Source of the DNA: Symbiodinium natans
Taxonomy: Eukaryota; Sar; Dinophyceae; Suessiales; Symbiodiniaceae
Direction: 5' to 3'
Length of the DNA: 64,000 nt
Assembly: GCA_905221605.1 (NCBI GenBank)
Contig: CAJNDS010001079.1
Span: 650,001 to 714,000 of the forward strand
In this document: piece by piece, positions 1 through 12,467 of the stretch
How positions within the stretch are numbered: position 1 is the first letter of the stretch
How the letters are laid out: the number at the start of each line of letters is the position of its first letter
The notes under the pieces: generated by a model
Database searches by the model: none
The model's input: only the letters and a program-made list of their open reading frames with translations
What the model was told of the DNA's origin: nothing
Position numbers and translations under genes: made by a program

Positions 1-540
1 CTTAAAGCCACCGCCTTGAACCTTGAACCCTAAACTTTAAACCTTTAAGCAGTGAGAAATACAAAATATGCTTATGTCAGTACGTGAGGTAAATGCAATG
101 ATTCTTTACTTCAGATATTGCTCAAAACATAAACAAAAGAGAATATATTTTTAAAGGTATGGTTTAGTGCTTAAGGTTTGAGGTGTAGGGTTTAGGATTT
201 AAAGTTGAAGTTTTCAGGTTCAGAATTTAGAATGCTCTGAACTTTGAGACTAAAAGCCGTTAGGAAGTTCATTATATCGAGCAGATTAGAACAAGCTCTG
301 TGCTTTGCATGTGGATGAAGGTTGTCTCTCCTGAAGTGTTTAAATGTGTTACGTCATCCGTTTATGTGCACAGTCTAGATGGTATGTCAAGAGCGAATGC
401 ATGAATCATGAGCTTTATGCTCAAGACGATCTCGTAATTATTTTCCGTGCGGTTCTCCTATACGCCGAAGGCTTGTCTCTTTGTTCTGCTTAGCTAATGC
501 ATAATGAATGTACCTACTCCACCTTTTCTCTGCAGGGAAA

Positions 541-1005
541 ATGGGCAAGAACAAGCCGTCCCCGCACACCAAATGGAGCAAAAATGTCCGGGTGATGGCC
601 ACGCTCTTAGTTTGCCTGATAATTGTATATGTATATGAGCATATGTATATATATTAAGTTAGATAGTACATGGCCTAGGAATTCCAGAAACGTCTTCGAG
701 ACGGAGAGAAGGCGCCGAATAAATTCACCTGCAGTTTTTTTTTTAAGATTCATTTGTCGGCGAGGCGGCTTCTTCTGCGACTCCGGAGGCGATGCGTACT
801 TTGCTGCTTACATACAGTAGTAACCGTATACGTTGCAGGTCAAGCCGGTCCTGAAGAAGAAGGACAAGAAGGTCACTTTCGGTGAAACAAAGGCCAATGG
901 CAACCAATATCATCGTATATTTATATTTAAAACTATGTCTGAGTGTCGCCAGGTGACCGTTGTGCAGTCGTACCGCGAGCTCAAGGAGCTCTGGTCATTC
1001 GCTTA
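541..1005 (+). CDS. candidate plus-strand exons, unrecognised
   Basis: I do not recognise this gene. Three short islands read in frame after acceptor-like GCAG or CCAG. The first starts at ATG 541 (MGKNKPSPHTKW..., basic). The second starts at 839 after TTGCAG and is lysine-rich, with VLKKKDKKVTFGE. The third starts at about 953 after CGCCAG (VTVVQSYRELKELW) and reads to a stop at about 1005. AT-rich sequence with GT starts separates them. This would be the only plus-strand gene in the window that looks at all credible. Coding status rests only on composition and splice-like borders. Confidence 0.22.
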
Positions 1006-2937
1006 AGAGTGTAGTTTTAATAAACAAGTGTAATTAATGCTTTTCAGATGCTCATTTGTGTAAGGCATCAACTTAACCACGCCGACGTCCTCACGACCTG
1101 CGAGAAATGCACCCGCCGTGTGCCACGGTCTGACGGTGTGATGAAGGCAGTGCAGAAGACTCTGACTGAACGCGCACTCTCTTATTTTCATTCGTGTAAT
1201 GCAGGGCGCTCCAGGGCGAAGTGCCTTCGCCCAGTCCATGATGATGCCTCAGATCTTTTTAGTACACTTAAGTGCTTGCTTATGTAACTTTACAAGCAAG
1301 TCACAGCTACGAGCTCATAGTAAGGTTCATCTGCGGCTTCTGCGTACGGCTGGAAGCAAGTCGAATGCACCCAACGCAGCCCGACTTAACAGTGTTGTGT
1401 TGTTTAGAAGTGCTAATGAAGCTCGTGCGGAGGTCGTCAAATCTACGACGGCGGCATACTTGAGACGAAGGACGCGTGCTTTGTGGGAGTTAGCGAGAAG
1501 TATAAATACTGCTGCAGGAATATCTCTTCTCGTCATGAACTTTGGCGCAACAAGCTCAGACTCGTCGGGTTCCTGTGGGAAATGTAGTAGAAGTGAATAA
1601 AATACATATGTAGTCAAAAAATCAGTTTCTTTATTTTTATTTTAATTAGTATGTAACAGTGACACACTCTAGCTTGTGAACGACTCATGTATGCTACAGA
1701 ATCCTTTCATGTGTTATGGATCTGAGGTGACTCGCACCGCGTCTCCCGACATCTTGCGCACATGAACTAGTCCATCGCAGAAAAAGACAGAAGCCGTCTG
1801 CTCCTAAATCAAGCTCAAGAGCATCGTATGTGACGCTAACCGTCTGGGGTAATAGCGAAAGTATTTTCTGTTACTTGCTCGCAATGTTTAAGCTCAAGCA
1901 GCTTGCGCCAAATCAACGAAATTCGTACAAGGATACTTGGATGAATTTTCACGCGACCAGTGTACTATTGTTTTTGGTGGAGCTGAGGCTTATACGACTG
2001 CGTTCAGACCTCAGGCAGACATAGCGAAGGTTTAATACAAACAAGGGACAAGCTATCAGAGCATGTGGAGTGTGCTCAGGTGCATTGAGAAGCATATGTC
2101 TTTCGGAAGCACAAAAGCTTTTAATGTGACAAACGTATACACGTGCGGCTCCTTGCATAAAAACTTAACTCCAAGGTCTTCGACTATGCGCTGGTCAAAA
2201 ATGCGGTGGTTGATGGATGAAGATGGGCGTCTAAGCTGTGTTACTTATTTCTTTTTAAAATCTTGTCTCCAGAATAAAGATAAGGTTGAGCAGTGACTCC
2301 GAGCCGCCGACCTTCTCATCTTCTACGAGTCGCCGCTCAGCAAAAATATAATATTATAAAAAAACAAATAAAAAAAAAAACAAAGAGGACCTGCGGTGCG
2401 TGTCCCTCGCTGGCGAACCGACGTGTGCCTTGACTGAACACATACAACAGCTTCTGACAAAATAATATGTGTTTATTCTGTGTATGAGTGTGCTGAGGAC
2501 GTCTGACGCCGTGATCACACCCGCAGAGTTTTTGAAAGGGTACCCGAGCTTTATGTTTTGCCAGATTTATAAAAGTAAATTAACAATAGAAATGATAACT
2601 TATTTATATTGTTGCTTTTTCAAGGTATACTCCTCAGCACAGGGCAATCGATTGCGAAGCCAACGACATGTACCGGCCTGATGTTAAATATTGTTATTGT
2701 ACTTATTCTATTTTGTGTATACAAACTTTAGACTATATCAGGACACAGCAAGACGGACGCCGTCGTCGCGCAAGAAGCTGTTGGCATCTTACGTCAATTA
2801 ATATATTGCAGATTTGCGACAATGACATGTCATGTTCTGTATAGGGTTCGTCGATTCTGATGGACGCCTGACGAGGAGTGACATACATGATTAAATTGGT
2901 TAAGGTAAGTTTCTTTATCCATTCCTTTCTTTTGCAG

Positions 2938-3352
2938 GACGCACAAGAAGAACATCATGTCGGTTCACGAGGGCATCGGCGCTGACGTCCATGATGACCT
3001 TCAACCGTATCTTGAACATATGCTGTCAGATTTATAATAATAAAAATGAAGGCAATCATATGTTAATAAATCTGCGAGGTATCATGCAAATGATTTCGTT
3101 CAGACGCAGCGTCTTCTGAACGTGGAGTTGCTACCTTAGTTTGTACTGCTTTGCTGTGCGCGCACACTTTTGCTTCTAGTGCAATTTCTAGCAGCCGAGG
3201 ATTGCAGGCATTTATCACTGGCGTCTATTTCAGCAGCTTGCTTAATATACTAAACTTAGAAGTTTATACACCGTCACTTTTTTTAGAAGTATGCTCCAAG
3301 GTCAACCTATGTGGTTAACCAGAGCATCGAGAAGTTGATCCAGATGGAGTAA
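2938..3352 (+). CDS. isolated plus-strand exon candidates
   Basis: Two GC-richer islands lie in AT-rich sequence. One follows TTTTGCAG at about 2938 and reads THKKNIMSVHEGIGADVHDD. The other, near 3290-3352, reads a frame ending SIEKLIQME then a stop. Neither matches a family I know. They may belong to the same unknown gene as the islands at 541-1005, or be chance open frames. Confidence 0.14.
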
Positions 3353-4581
3353 CGGCTTGAGTATACTTCTAGACCATATTAATGTGTTTGACGGATGCAT
3401 GTTTTAATTTTAAGGTCAAATGCAGCGGACGAAAACTGTGCCATTCTCTGGACGTGCAGGTCTTAAAATGTAAATTCTTGTATAGTGTTGAGCTTTGTCA
3501 CCTATTTCAAATAACTTTAAGCATGACATGTTATCGACTATATGCTGCAAGGCATGACGATATGATGGATCCAGACATAAACGACAAGAATTTCAACTGG
3601 TATGATGGCCGCGATGAGTGTGGCCTGGCTTCTATTTACTCTCTTTGTATAATGTTTTGATCTTCGTACGTGCAGGGAACTCCATCGGGTTTTGCCTCAA
3701 GAAGAAGTCTATCCTGACCTGTGATCTGGAAATGAGTCTTTGCTCCTTTTCTGCAATATATATTTCATTTAGATTGTTTTGAACGTGTCATGCTATAAGT
3801 TTTCTCAGGCGATGCTCCTTATAAACCCCTTCAAGCAAATCAACTTGCCAAGCAAACTGATGTTTGAGGGTTTATTGAAGAGTCATCAAGATCAAGGTGT
3901 TCAGATCTCTGGACAGTAGTTGTGCCATATGAGGCGGATCAGTCAGCCAGTGGGCACAAGCAGCTGGCTCTGCCTCTAGGTGCCAACAGTTTTTAGGTAC
4001 TAGTTAGGCGCAGAGGGTTTAGGGTTTATGGTTTTGTTGTTTGTATATCATCTTGTGCTCTGGTAGTTGGCCCTACAGAGCCTTTAGACTTACAGCGTCC
4101 GGTGTCAAAGACACTTTGACAGAAGACGCGCTCATAACACTGCTCGACTAGGTGCGCCCACAACGACGCCGGAGCTCATGCCACCGGGGCATCGTACCCC
4201 TAATGCCTGTCCAAGCATATTTTTTTCATCTGCTTCATTCGATTCTGTTATATTCCTTTGCCGTTGCTAGCATCCTGTATTATATCTGTCTAGGCTCCGG
4301 GCTTAGGGTTTAGTGTCGTATCACAGATCTAAGGGTCTTTAGGGTTTGTCCGACGCACGCAGACGTGCCTAATCTTGACAAGTCAAATCCCCATTTTTTC
4401 CTTAAAACATGCGTAACTCCTCAAATTTGTAACTGTCACTAATAGGTCATATGACGAAGATCTGCGTAGACTCACCTGGTTGAGGTCTGGCGTTGTGGGT
4501 TTCGGGCAGAATTACGAATTAGCAATGGTTTGGGATCTTCTTCTTGGACTTTCTTTCGTAACATCGGGTTTCGGGTATGAT

Positions 4582-4609
4582 CCTAAACCCTAAACCCTAA
4601 ACCATAAAC
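4582..4609. repeat. telomere-like CCTAAAC units
   Basis: About four tandem 7-bp units related to CCCTAAA, the complement of the plant/algal-type TTTAGGG telomere repeat. They are short and imperfect, so this is an interstitial remnant and not a chromosome end. Confidence 0.6.
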
Positions 4610-4718
4610 AAGGTAAGCTTGCGATGAACACGTGGGGCATTTGCAGCTCCCAGTCCGTGCGCGCGGAGTGCAGCTAATCCAAGCCACTTGTAGGAATCAA
4701 TTCCCTTGGCAACCATCT

Positions 4719-4768
4719 TTAAGCCCTAAACCTTAAAGCATAAGCCCTAAACCCTAAGCCCTAAAACT
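4719..4768. repeat. degenerate CCCTAAA-type array
   Basis: Seven or so diverged copies of AAGCCCTA / AAACCCTA in a row, in the same family as the motifs at 4582-4609. Confidence 0.55.
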
Positions 4769-5460
4769 CCAGCTCTGAACGCAAAGGCCTGAAGCAGTTT
4801 TTGTGGTCACTGTAGTGGTGCATCAGGAAAATCAGGTACCCCGCCCCCCCTCTCAAATTACAAAAGAAAACATGGAAGGCGGGTGAACAGGTGGGTCAAA
4901 GTAAATCCCTGAGCTATAGACATCCGATCCTAAACTCTAGTAGCTGCCATCCATGATTGTAATACATGAAACCTGAAACCGTACTTTTTTAAAAAAACAT
5001 TAAACTCTAAACATTAAACCAAAAATTTTAAACCATAAATCTTAGACCTTAATTTTCAGCGTAACTGGCTACCAGAGCTTAGAGAAGCTGCAGCTTCCTG
5101 CAGCCTGCGTGCCGAAGCTTGCAGAGAAGATAAGTTTAAGGTTTATAGTTTGAAGCTTAGGGTTTTATAGTAGATTTTCTGGCTGTGTTTTCTCTGCTGC
5201 TTGAGCTTTGACTGCATACGTACCGGAGCCGCTGAGTAGCTGTATCGCATGATGAAAAGTCTATTGGCAAAGCATGCTTATTCTAATATATAGATTTATA
5301 CTATTATTTTTTAATACACTTATAAAAAGTAAGCCAAAAGAACCCGAAAGGTCTCAGGCTCATATATGTATATATACATCTGTGTGTGTATGTATGAATG
5401 TATGTATGTGGATATATGTAGACACGCGTAAATACATACAAGGATACGTTTGTTCATCGA

Positions 5461-7447
5461 GGCCTTCTTCGTCTGCTCAAATCCGACCTGCCGCCGTCGT
5501 TGTGGGCAAAATGCGAGGGAGAGGAGGGGCGCTATACTGCCATACATACATACTCTGCTCCAAAAATCAGAGGACAAAACAAAACAACACTCAATAAACA
5601 TTATGCACACAGGAAGAGAACAGAGAGAGAGAGAGGGGGCTGGGGAAGGAGAGATAGAGGGATCTGGACCTCGGCCTTTGACTTGACCAAGGGACGGCTT
5701 CCTTAGCTTCAGTGCCCGTGTCTCATGAGTTTCCAAAGCTGAGGTTTCACCATTGCTCTCTCAGCGCCGCAGGGCCTTGCAATCTAGATGAGATACTGTG
5801 CTGTAAGGACTCATTGAGCCCTCAAGCTCAGGTAAGCGCAGATTCATATTCCGTCTGCTCTAGTGCAGCACCAGGATGCCAGACGGCCTTCAACGCGCCG
5901 AGACTGCCGCTAAGTAAGCCAGAAACTCTGCTATGCTTCTGCAGAAGTACCGACCTCAGATGCGTCCGCGACCCATCGTTGTGCCAAGTCCTGCTTGGAG
6001 TGCATGCCAGGCCCTAGAATGCCCCGCAAGACCCCATCGACACAATCAAACGCCGAACTGTGTAGAAACGGGCACAGCAAACGGGAAATTGGGTCCTTTG
6101 ACCCGACAGAGTCTGTGGCTGCGGAGCAAAGCCCCCAAAACCTGATCTCTCACACTGAGAACACAGTTGCCGATCAGTGGGCCGATCTGGACACTTCTGG
6201 ACGCTTGGCAACAAGCAGGTAAAAGCAGCGTTTGGTGAAAAGAAATGGACTCTCTTGAACGCTGTTTGAGCTGCAGTCCTCATTTAGGTTCCGGACAAGC
6301 AGGTCAGTGCCCCAAAAAGCACATTGTCAGCCTGAGTCTCAAGCAGTGTCACACTGGCCCAGAAAGTCCGGAGGCTCAGCTATGTGCAGCTAAGCAGCTC
6401 TACCTGAGAATGGAACACGAATCTGCCACGCAATGCTTCTTTCGCGCATTCTTTGCGTGTGGGGTGACGTGGTTTTTGGTGTCACATTCTGTTGTCAAGA
6501 GTAGCTGACTATACACATGCACCTGGTCCACAATTGTACCGCCCAAACATGTGCCAGTGTACTATTGACTCTGGCAGCTGCAAACAGTTCATCCCCGAGA
6601 GCCTGCCTTCACTTTGAACTACCTCGCTTGGTTCTCATGTAACACATGTAAGCCAGTCTCATGAAAAATCGGACGTAAAAAGGCGAAATGGTCCAGCCAC
6701 CGGTTGGAACTCAAGCACGACCCACAATGATACCGCCATGTGGCAAGAGAATGATGCTTGGTGTCCTTTTTCTCTTCTGATGCAGCACGATTCCGTGCTT
6801 CATTGGCATCTTCTGGTGAAACCTATTCAAACGAGACTCGCAGGCTGCTTGGTGGAACAAGCTCACGCCAGTGGAGGTCAGAATGCGCCAACTAATCTGC
6901 CAGTCCTGCGCAGGCGGAAAGGTTTCTTGTTCTTGGCTTCGGGACTCTGAAGGCAAAACAAGATCGCGAAAGCTCTGCTGCAAGGAACTGACTACAAACA
7001 CTATCGAAGACATTGGAACTCAAGGCGATTGCAACCCTAGCCGGTGCATCTTACATGTTTGTCAACCCCTCGCAAACGAACGACAGCATTCTGCTAGTGA
7101 TAAGTTAGTTACGTGGCCAGGACGCTGTGCAGAGAGTGTACGTCCTTGCACTGGCTGGGCGGTTGTCCACAACATCCCTTGCTGAGCTCAGAGGCTCGTA
7201 CTCCTGGACCAGCGTCGCCTCAACAACGACTAAGTTGCCAACGGGGTTGATCCCGATGCAACTCCACAGCCAGCACAAAGCGCCCCGCACGAAAGAGGCT
7301 CCATTGTTGTTGGACTCGGCGCACCCGCTCGGACAATGTCTCGGGGGGCAACTCCTGGAAGAACATCTTGAGAAATCTCATCCCACAGCATGCTTGACAT
7401 TGCCATGGCTCCTCCTCTAGAGACAGAGCGTCCTGCACCAGCATCTG

Positions 7448-7491
<44 letters not shown>

Positions 7492-9177
7492 TTGTGTTTG
7501 TTATTATTATTACTATCATTCTTATTGTTATTATTTATATTATATACATGTATATTTAATGATAATATATACAATACAGTACATATATGTATATATATTA
7601 TAATAGTCTACATAGGGGTTCATGTGACTGCTTTCATCGATCTGGGCACCCTGCATCCGCGCCAGTCACCTCTGGCCCAGCCGTCACAGCGCAGCCTCAG
7701 TCTGTTGCCCCCATCTAATCACGGGCCAGCCTAGCAAGCAGTCATGCCTCCGGACCTTGAAATATCTTGAAATATAACCGAACCACGTCGTAAGCCAAAC
7801 CAACCCATGCCCAGATTTGCAGTCTGCATGCGTGCCAGATGGTGCGAGGACTTTGACAACAATTCTCTGCTGCCCCAGCGTCATTCAGCCACACAGAGAG
7901 CCACGGTAAGGAGCGCCACAACGAGCCTCATTGAACTTCTGACTGCACTGCGCGACATCAGAGGCATCCGTCCATGCTTGGCTGCAGGCCCTGCGGTAAT
8001 CAAGCTGGTTCTGTAGAACCTCTCCAAATTGCCAATCCAAGAGTGAATGCCTGCACATGTTGTACGCTGGAATGCATGCAACGCCGTTCCCGCCTGGCAA
8101 TCTTGTGCTGCCGGGCCGCCCGCGAACCCCAAATTGAGGGCCTCTGCAGCGAGACCTTGAAGCCAAGAGCGCTTCCTCTACTTTGCGTCTTTGAGGCAAC
8201 CTACTCAATAGAGTTCAAGTTTCGTCTTCTGTGTGGGGTGGGAAGAGGACAGTTCAGGCTGAACACTGACCGATCGGGCACCTGGCTGCATGACAGCCGG
8301 TTGCTTGGCGCGAGAGCACCCAGCAGACGGAACTTCCTCGTGATTTTATTCTTCAGGACCCAACAAGTTCACGCAGTCAAGAGCTGTGCAGGGCACACCT
8401 GGCATTGAGGTCCCAAACTTGTTCGCACTGCGCCAGCTCTCGCACTGCCTTCATAGGCTTGGTGCGCCTATTGTGGGCGCAGGTGGCCCTGTTTAAAAAG
8501 AACTTGCTCATCTTCCTGCAGCATCCGCATCAAACACTTAACACCCCAGTGGCTTTAGGGGGGGGGGGGGGGAGGGCGAAGCCTAAGCTTGCCTTCATCT
8601 AAGTTATGCGGTTGCCGCCTGGGCTAGGGGCTGGCAAGACTTGCTAAGGGGGGCGACTTCCTGCAAGACGCAACAAAAGCATGCCAAATCCTAACCGCCA
8701 ACATAGCTTTCCGTTGCAGAAGAAGCTCGCCTGTCGTGCAGGTATGCGCAGATAGTCTGCGGGCAGCTGCAAAGTAGAATTCTGCTCGCATGAGGCTCAA
8801 TACTCAACGTCACTCAAGAATGGCCTCACATCAGCAGGGGGTCCTTAAAGCACTTCAGTTACTTGCAGCATTCTTACAGACATTGTCTGGGCCTGTACAC
8901 CTGTTCTTGTTTGACACCTCCGAGGGTCTTGCGCTCCGGAATGTGCTGGAACGCAAGAGTCTTCAAAAATTCTGACCCACTCGGAGAAGGTGATGGCACT
9001 CTATGGCATTCCGGGCATGGCTTCGAGAGCCAAGCCTAAGGAAGGCCATGGCGGGTTATAAAAAGTTCAGGCGCTGCAAAGGCCTAGCGATTCTAAGCGC
9101 CATCCTGGCCTCGCGCTGCCTTATAAAATTCTGGACGTGCCATTTGGTAGGCGAGAAAAATCATGCAACTTCCGAAC
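5461..9177. other. no supported gene
   Basis: GC-balanced sequence with only short unrelated open frames. Some short minus-strand frames near 7.1-7.4 kb look mildly coding, but no domain or splice-consistent chain could be followed. A (TA)n tract lies at 7450-7486 and a G run at about 8557-8572. Confidence 0.4.
7450..7486. repeat. (TA)n microsatellite
   Basis: About 18 uninterrupted AT dinucleotides, followed by AT-rich sequence to about 7600. Confidence 0.9.
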
Positions 9178-9185
9178 CGGGCCCC

Positions 9186-9899
9186 CTACTCAAGATCACA
9201 CAAGTCAGGAAGGGAGCGTGTCTTGCGGATGCTCACATCCTGATCTTCATCCTGGTCCTCCTTCACCTCAATGAACGTGTTTTTCACCAGCACCTCGACG
9301 TCTTTTGGAACAGCTGACACTGAAACCGTCTCAGACGCGCTGCTTGTAGCCGATGAAACTCGGCTGAAATTTGTGGGATCTGTCTCCACGCCTTCCCAAG
9401 TGGTCTGGCGGCTGAATGTCTGCGTCTCGGGAGGAAAAGTATCCGTTTTGCCTGTACACTGGGGCGAAGGTCGCGCGCCAGCCGAGCATAGCATCAGCTT
9501 CAAGGCAGCCTGCTCATGAAGAGCTTGCTGCATGCGCAGTGTTTGAAGGGCGCGTAGAGCCACGGCATCCGTTTCCTCGGCTCTCGGCGCAATGCCCCCA
9601 GGTCTGGGAGAGCGTGCTGGTCTGCCCAATTTGGCCGCCGACCCTGGCCGAAGCTCATTCCTACCATGTGCGAAAGGGCAAGCTTGACCACGACTGCAGC
9701 GTCCTCTCTGGACAAAGTCCGCGCAAAGCCGGGTTTTCGAGTAATCTGGCTGATCTCGTAGTTGTTCGGGCCCATGAGCAAAAGCACAGCTCGAGCCACG
9801 TGTGCAGGCTCCCATCGTGAAGAACTTGCACAACCGGGTCTTCTGGTGCACCTCCCGGCGCTTCGCATGAGCGTCATCGCTAGGACTCGGCGCCAGCAT
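9186..9899 (-). CDS. tandem CCCH zinc-finger protein, copy 1
   Basis: The predicted 237-residue protein starts at ATG 9899; the open frame extends upstream but the homologous start in copies 2 and 3 supports this methionine. Two CCCH fingers near the N-terminus have spacing C-x7-C-x5-C-x3-H and C-x8-C-x5-C-x3-H. Each is preceded by KTRLC, the lead-in seen in tristetraprolin-type RNA-binding fingers, which bind single-stranded RNA. The linker and tail have diverged from copies 2 and 3, but FSRQTTWEG, VKNTFIEVK and a terminal RSLP stretch are kept. The gene is intronless. The likely role is cytoplasmic mRNA binding, which is inference from the family. It is the diverged member of a three-gene cluster on one strand. 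Confidence 0.85.
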   Translation of the reverse strand: MLAPSPSDDAHAKRREVHQKTRLCKFFTMGACTRGSSCAFAHGPEQLRDQPDYSKTRLCADFVQRGRCSRGQACPFAHGRNELRPGSAAKLGRPARSPRPGGIAPRAEETDAVALRALQTLRMQQALHEQAALKLMLCSAGARPSPQCTGKTDTFPPETQTFSRQTTWEGVETDPTNFSRVSSATSSASETVSVSAVPKDVEVLVKNTFIEVKEDQDEDQDVSIRKTRSLPDLCDLE

Positions 9900-9977
9900 G
9901 ATAGCACAGGGGACAGGATGGACTTCGTACACTTGGCTACAAAATGCACTGACCCAGGTTCTGCGCGGAGACCTCAC

Positions 9978-10717
9978 ATTGCACTCGTGGTGCCAATCCC
10001 CAAGTCACTGGGAAACGCAGGCAACAGCAAGATGGCTTCCTAGAAAATGCTCATGCACCACAATGCTCCGTATGCCATGGTGCTATCTGGTAAAACCCAC
10101 CCAGGCCTCAATAGCCCCTGCAGCCTAAGGCACGCAACGAGGCTGAGAGATCTGAGAGTACTTTTCTCTGTTCTCTGCCTTCACTATCGGGACTGATTAT
10201 AAACCACCTAGCAAACCTTCCACAGCCTCTGTTCTATGCACATTCCACTTGGATCCCTGAGGCAGCCTTTCTTTGGAAGCGACTTTGCATATAGCCTGAC
10301 CCTATGTGGACCTCTCGTGGACCCCCCGTAGACCCCGCACAGAAAGGCTCCTTTAGTTACTTTAGTTCCCGGACCACGCCTTCCAGAACCTTTGCATCCC
10401 CCATTGTTGTGAAGCCTGGATCTGTGCTTCTGCGCCTTCGCATGACCAAAAACTGCGGGGCTCGGCCCTCTTCACATGCCGGCCTGAAGAATCCAGCGGA
10501 GGCGGGGCGCAGGGGCATCAACATTTTGGCAGCTTTAGCATTTCTTGATTGTCGCCCCAGGGTTCGGCTCATTAGCTTCGGCGCCTTCATGCCTTCACCG
10601 AAAGAACCGCGAAGAGCCGGGTGCTGCCTTAAAGAATTCGACTGGGGGAAAAATAAACAAACTTGATCCCCTTGCGCGATAAATCTGGGCTTCTGCCTTA
10701 TCAGATGCCTTACCATC
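9978..10717. other. spacer before tandem duplication
   Basis: Nothing recognisable. The duplicated unit begins at about 10718. Confidence 0.5.
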
Positions 10718-12419
10718 AATCTGCCGCAGCCTTCTGCAGAATCTGCCTTCCTAAGCCGGCTTGTGGTTCATCGCGATTTTCCCGCAGGGAGCGTCAGTGC
10801 ATAGCAACGTGTTCTGTGCCCGCGAAGGCATGTCAGACGGTTAAATAGTTGAAGTCGGTTGGCTGTTGCCAGTTGTTCCTCCATGCAAAAATTCTGGACG
10901 AACAACTAGATGCTAAACGGGTCGGTAGAGCCCTCTGTTTCTGTGGCTCTCTCAGCAAGGGCCGTTTCCCGAGCTGCCCGTCACCCGCTGGCTGCCCGCT
11001 GTCCATCAAAAGTGACGATATCATGATGAATCAGCACATGTCTGCCACCGTCGAAAAGAGCTAGCAGCGCAGCGCAAGGAAAGCTCTTGCATACATTTTC
11101 ATCCATTTCCATTGAAATCCCTGGCTAGCCTGCGGAGCTGTTTAGTTGCTGTTGGAACACTAAACTGCCCACATCGGTGCTTTCTTCTAGCTTTGTGGCC
11201 ATAACGATTGGCCTCCCCGTGCTCAAAGGTCAAGCCCCCAGGGGATTCGTGATTAGGAAAGGGGAATGTTGTACCGCAAATTAGCAAAGGAGCATCTCCG
11301 CAACGGAACAAGTAATGACTGCCTTTCTCGGGATAGGTGCCCACAACATGATTGGGTTGAGTTAGAGGCAAGATACTGATGCCGTGCGGCGGGAGTCACT
11401 CCAGTCGAAAGCATGTGCCTTGAGCCTTCTAACACAGCTACGGCCACTTCAAAAAAGTTGGCGCTGCAAGCCGCTGCCACACGCGGGATGTGGGTCGGGG
11501 CCGCGCGGCCTTAAATTTTCACTACCCCGCTCCATGGACGAATATTTACGTCGGTGGGCAAAGGGCAAGCCAAAGACCGCTTACTCGCCTGGTCGCCATT
11601 TGTGATTTCAAGGCACGCCAGCAAGAAGCGGCAAGGACTGAACTTTTCGCAGCGGAGCAGTTTCCTGCTCCGTCTCATCCTTGACTTCGAGAAAGGTGTT
11701 CTTCACACGCAGCTCCACGCCATCGCAAGGATCAGGCAATGTGGTGCTGTCTGACACGATGTTGTCTGAGGCGCTGGCCGCGGAGGAGTCGCGGCTGAAC
11801 CCCGCGGACGCAGTCTCCATGCCTTCCCAAGTGGTCTGGCGGCTGAAGGAGTTGCCCTGGGAGCAACACTCCACATCCTTCTCCGTCGGCTTCTCCGTGG
11901 GTTCCTTGCACGTTGCCTTGCTGACTTTCGCAGCCGCACTGGCACAGGCAGACTGCAGCATGAGTTTCAAAGCTGCCTGCTCGTGCAGCGCGCGCTGCGC
12001 ACGCAAGGTCTGCAGGACCCGCATCGCTTGTTCCGCTTCGTTCTCAGTTTGCTTGGCCGCATGGTTTGAGGTCCGGGCTGGCCTGCCCACTTTGGCCGCT
12101 GAGCCGGGTCGTAGTTCACTCTTGCTGTGGGCAAACTTGCAGGCTTTGCCTTCCACACACTTGCCCAGTTCGACGAAGTCCGCGCAAAGCCGGGTTTTCG
12201 AGTAATCTGGCTGATCTCGTAGTTGGTCGGGCCCATGTGCAAAAGCACAGCTCGCGCCACGTGTGCAGGCACCCATCGTGAAGAACTTGCACAGCCGGGT
12301 CTTCTTGTGCACCTCTAGGCGCTTCGCTTCCCTGTCATCTGCCAGGACCACGTTGGGACTGGCTGCCGACATTGCGCCGCGCAGCTGGGGGAAGGCCCGA
12401 GCTACGCCTACTATGGCCA
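10718..12419. repeat. tandem duplication, unit 1
   Basis: Unit 1 of a direct duplication with a period of exactly 1750 bp. It contains a complete CCCH gene plus about 0.9 kb of sequence 3' of it. Identity with unit 2 is near-perfect: I saw single-base differences near 10895 and 10994, and more divergence in the first 70 bp. The copies part at about 12414 / 14160, just upstream of the gene start. Confidence 0.95.
11608..12372 (-). CDS. tandem CCCH zinc-finger protein, copy 2
   Basis: A 254-residue intronless protein starting at ATG 12372; an in-frame upstream ATG at 12426 lies outside the duplicated part and is not shared with copy 3. Finger 1 uses C28, C36, C42, H46 and finger 2 uses C63, C72, C78, H82, each following KTRLC. 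A basic patch (LRPGSAAKVGRPAR) follows. The tail holds FSRQTTWEG, VKNTFLEVK and VQSLP motifs shared with copy 1. The family binds RNA through such paired fingers; targets cannot be read from the sequence. It lies inside tandem unit 1, and the protein appears identical to copy 3. Confidence 0.9.
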   Translation of the reverse strand: MSAASPNVVLADDREAKRLEVHKKTRLCKFFTMGACTRGASCAFAHGPDQLRDQPDYSKTRLCADFVELGKCVEGKACKFAHSKSELRPGSAAKVGRPARTSNHAAKQTENEAEQAMRVLQTLRAQRALHEQAALKLMLQSACASAAAKVSKATCKEPTEKPTEKDVECCSQGNSFSRQTTWEGMETASAGFSRDSSAASASDNIVSDSTTLPDPCDGVELRVKNTFLEVKDETEQETAPLRKVQSLPLLAGVP

Positions 12420-12467
12420 CCGTCACCTATTGGGCTTAGCCCTGCAGATGGCTGAGTCAAATTGCGT

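Larger units (their letters stand above)
1..5460. other. AT-rich left arm with degenerate telomere-like motifs
   Basis: This stretch is visibly richer in A and T than the rest of the window. It carries scattered degenerate copies of CCCTAAA or its complement TTTAGGG, for example near 17-50, 160-250, 4012-4034, 4300-4350, 4582-4609, 4719-4768 and 5140-5165. No domain could be recognised on either strand. A few short GC-richer islands preceded by GCAG look like plus-strand exons and are listed separately. The change to GC-richer sequence comes at about 5.46 kb, after an AT-rich run rich in TATATG and TGTATG words. It could be a subtelomeric or interstitial-telomere region, or simply large AT-rich introns and spacer. 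Confidence 0.5.
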
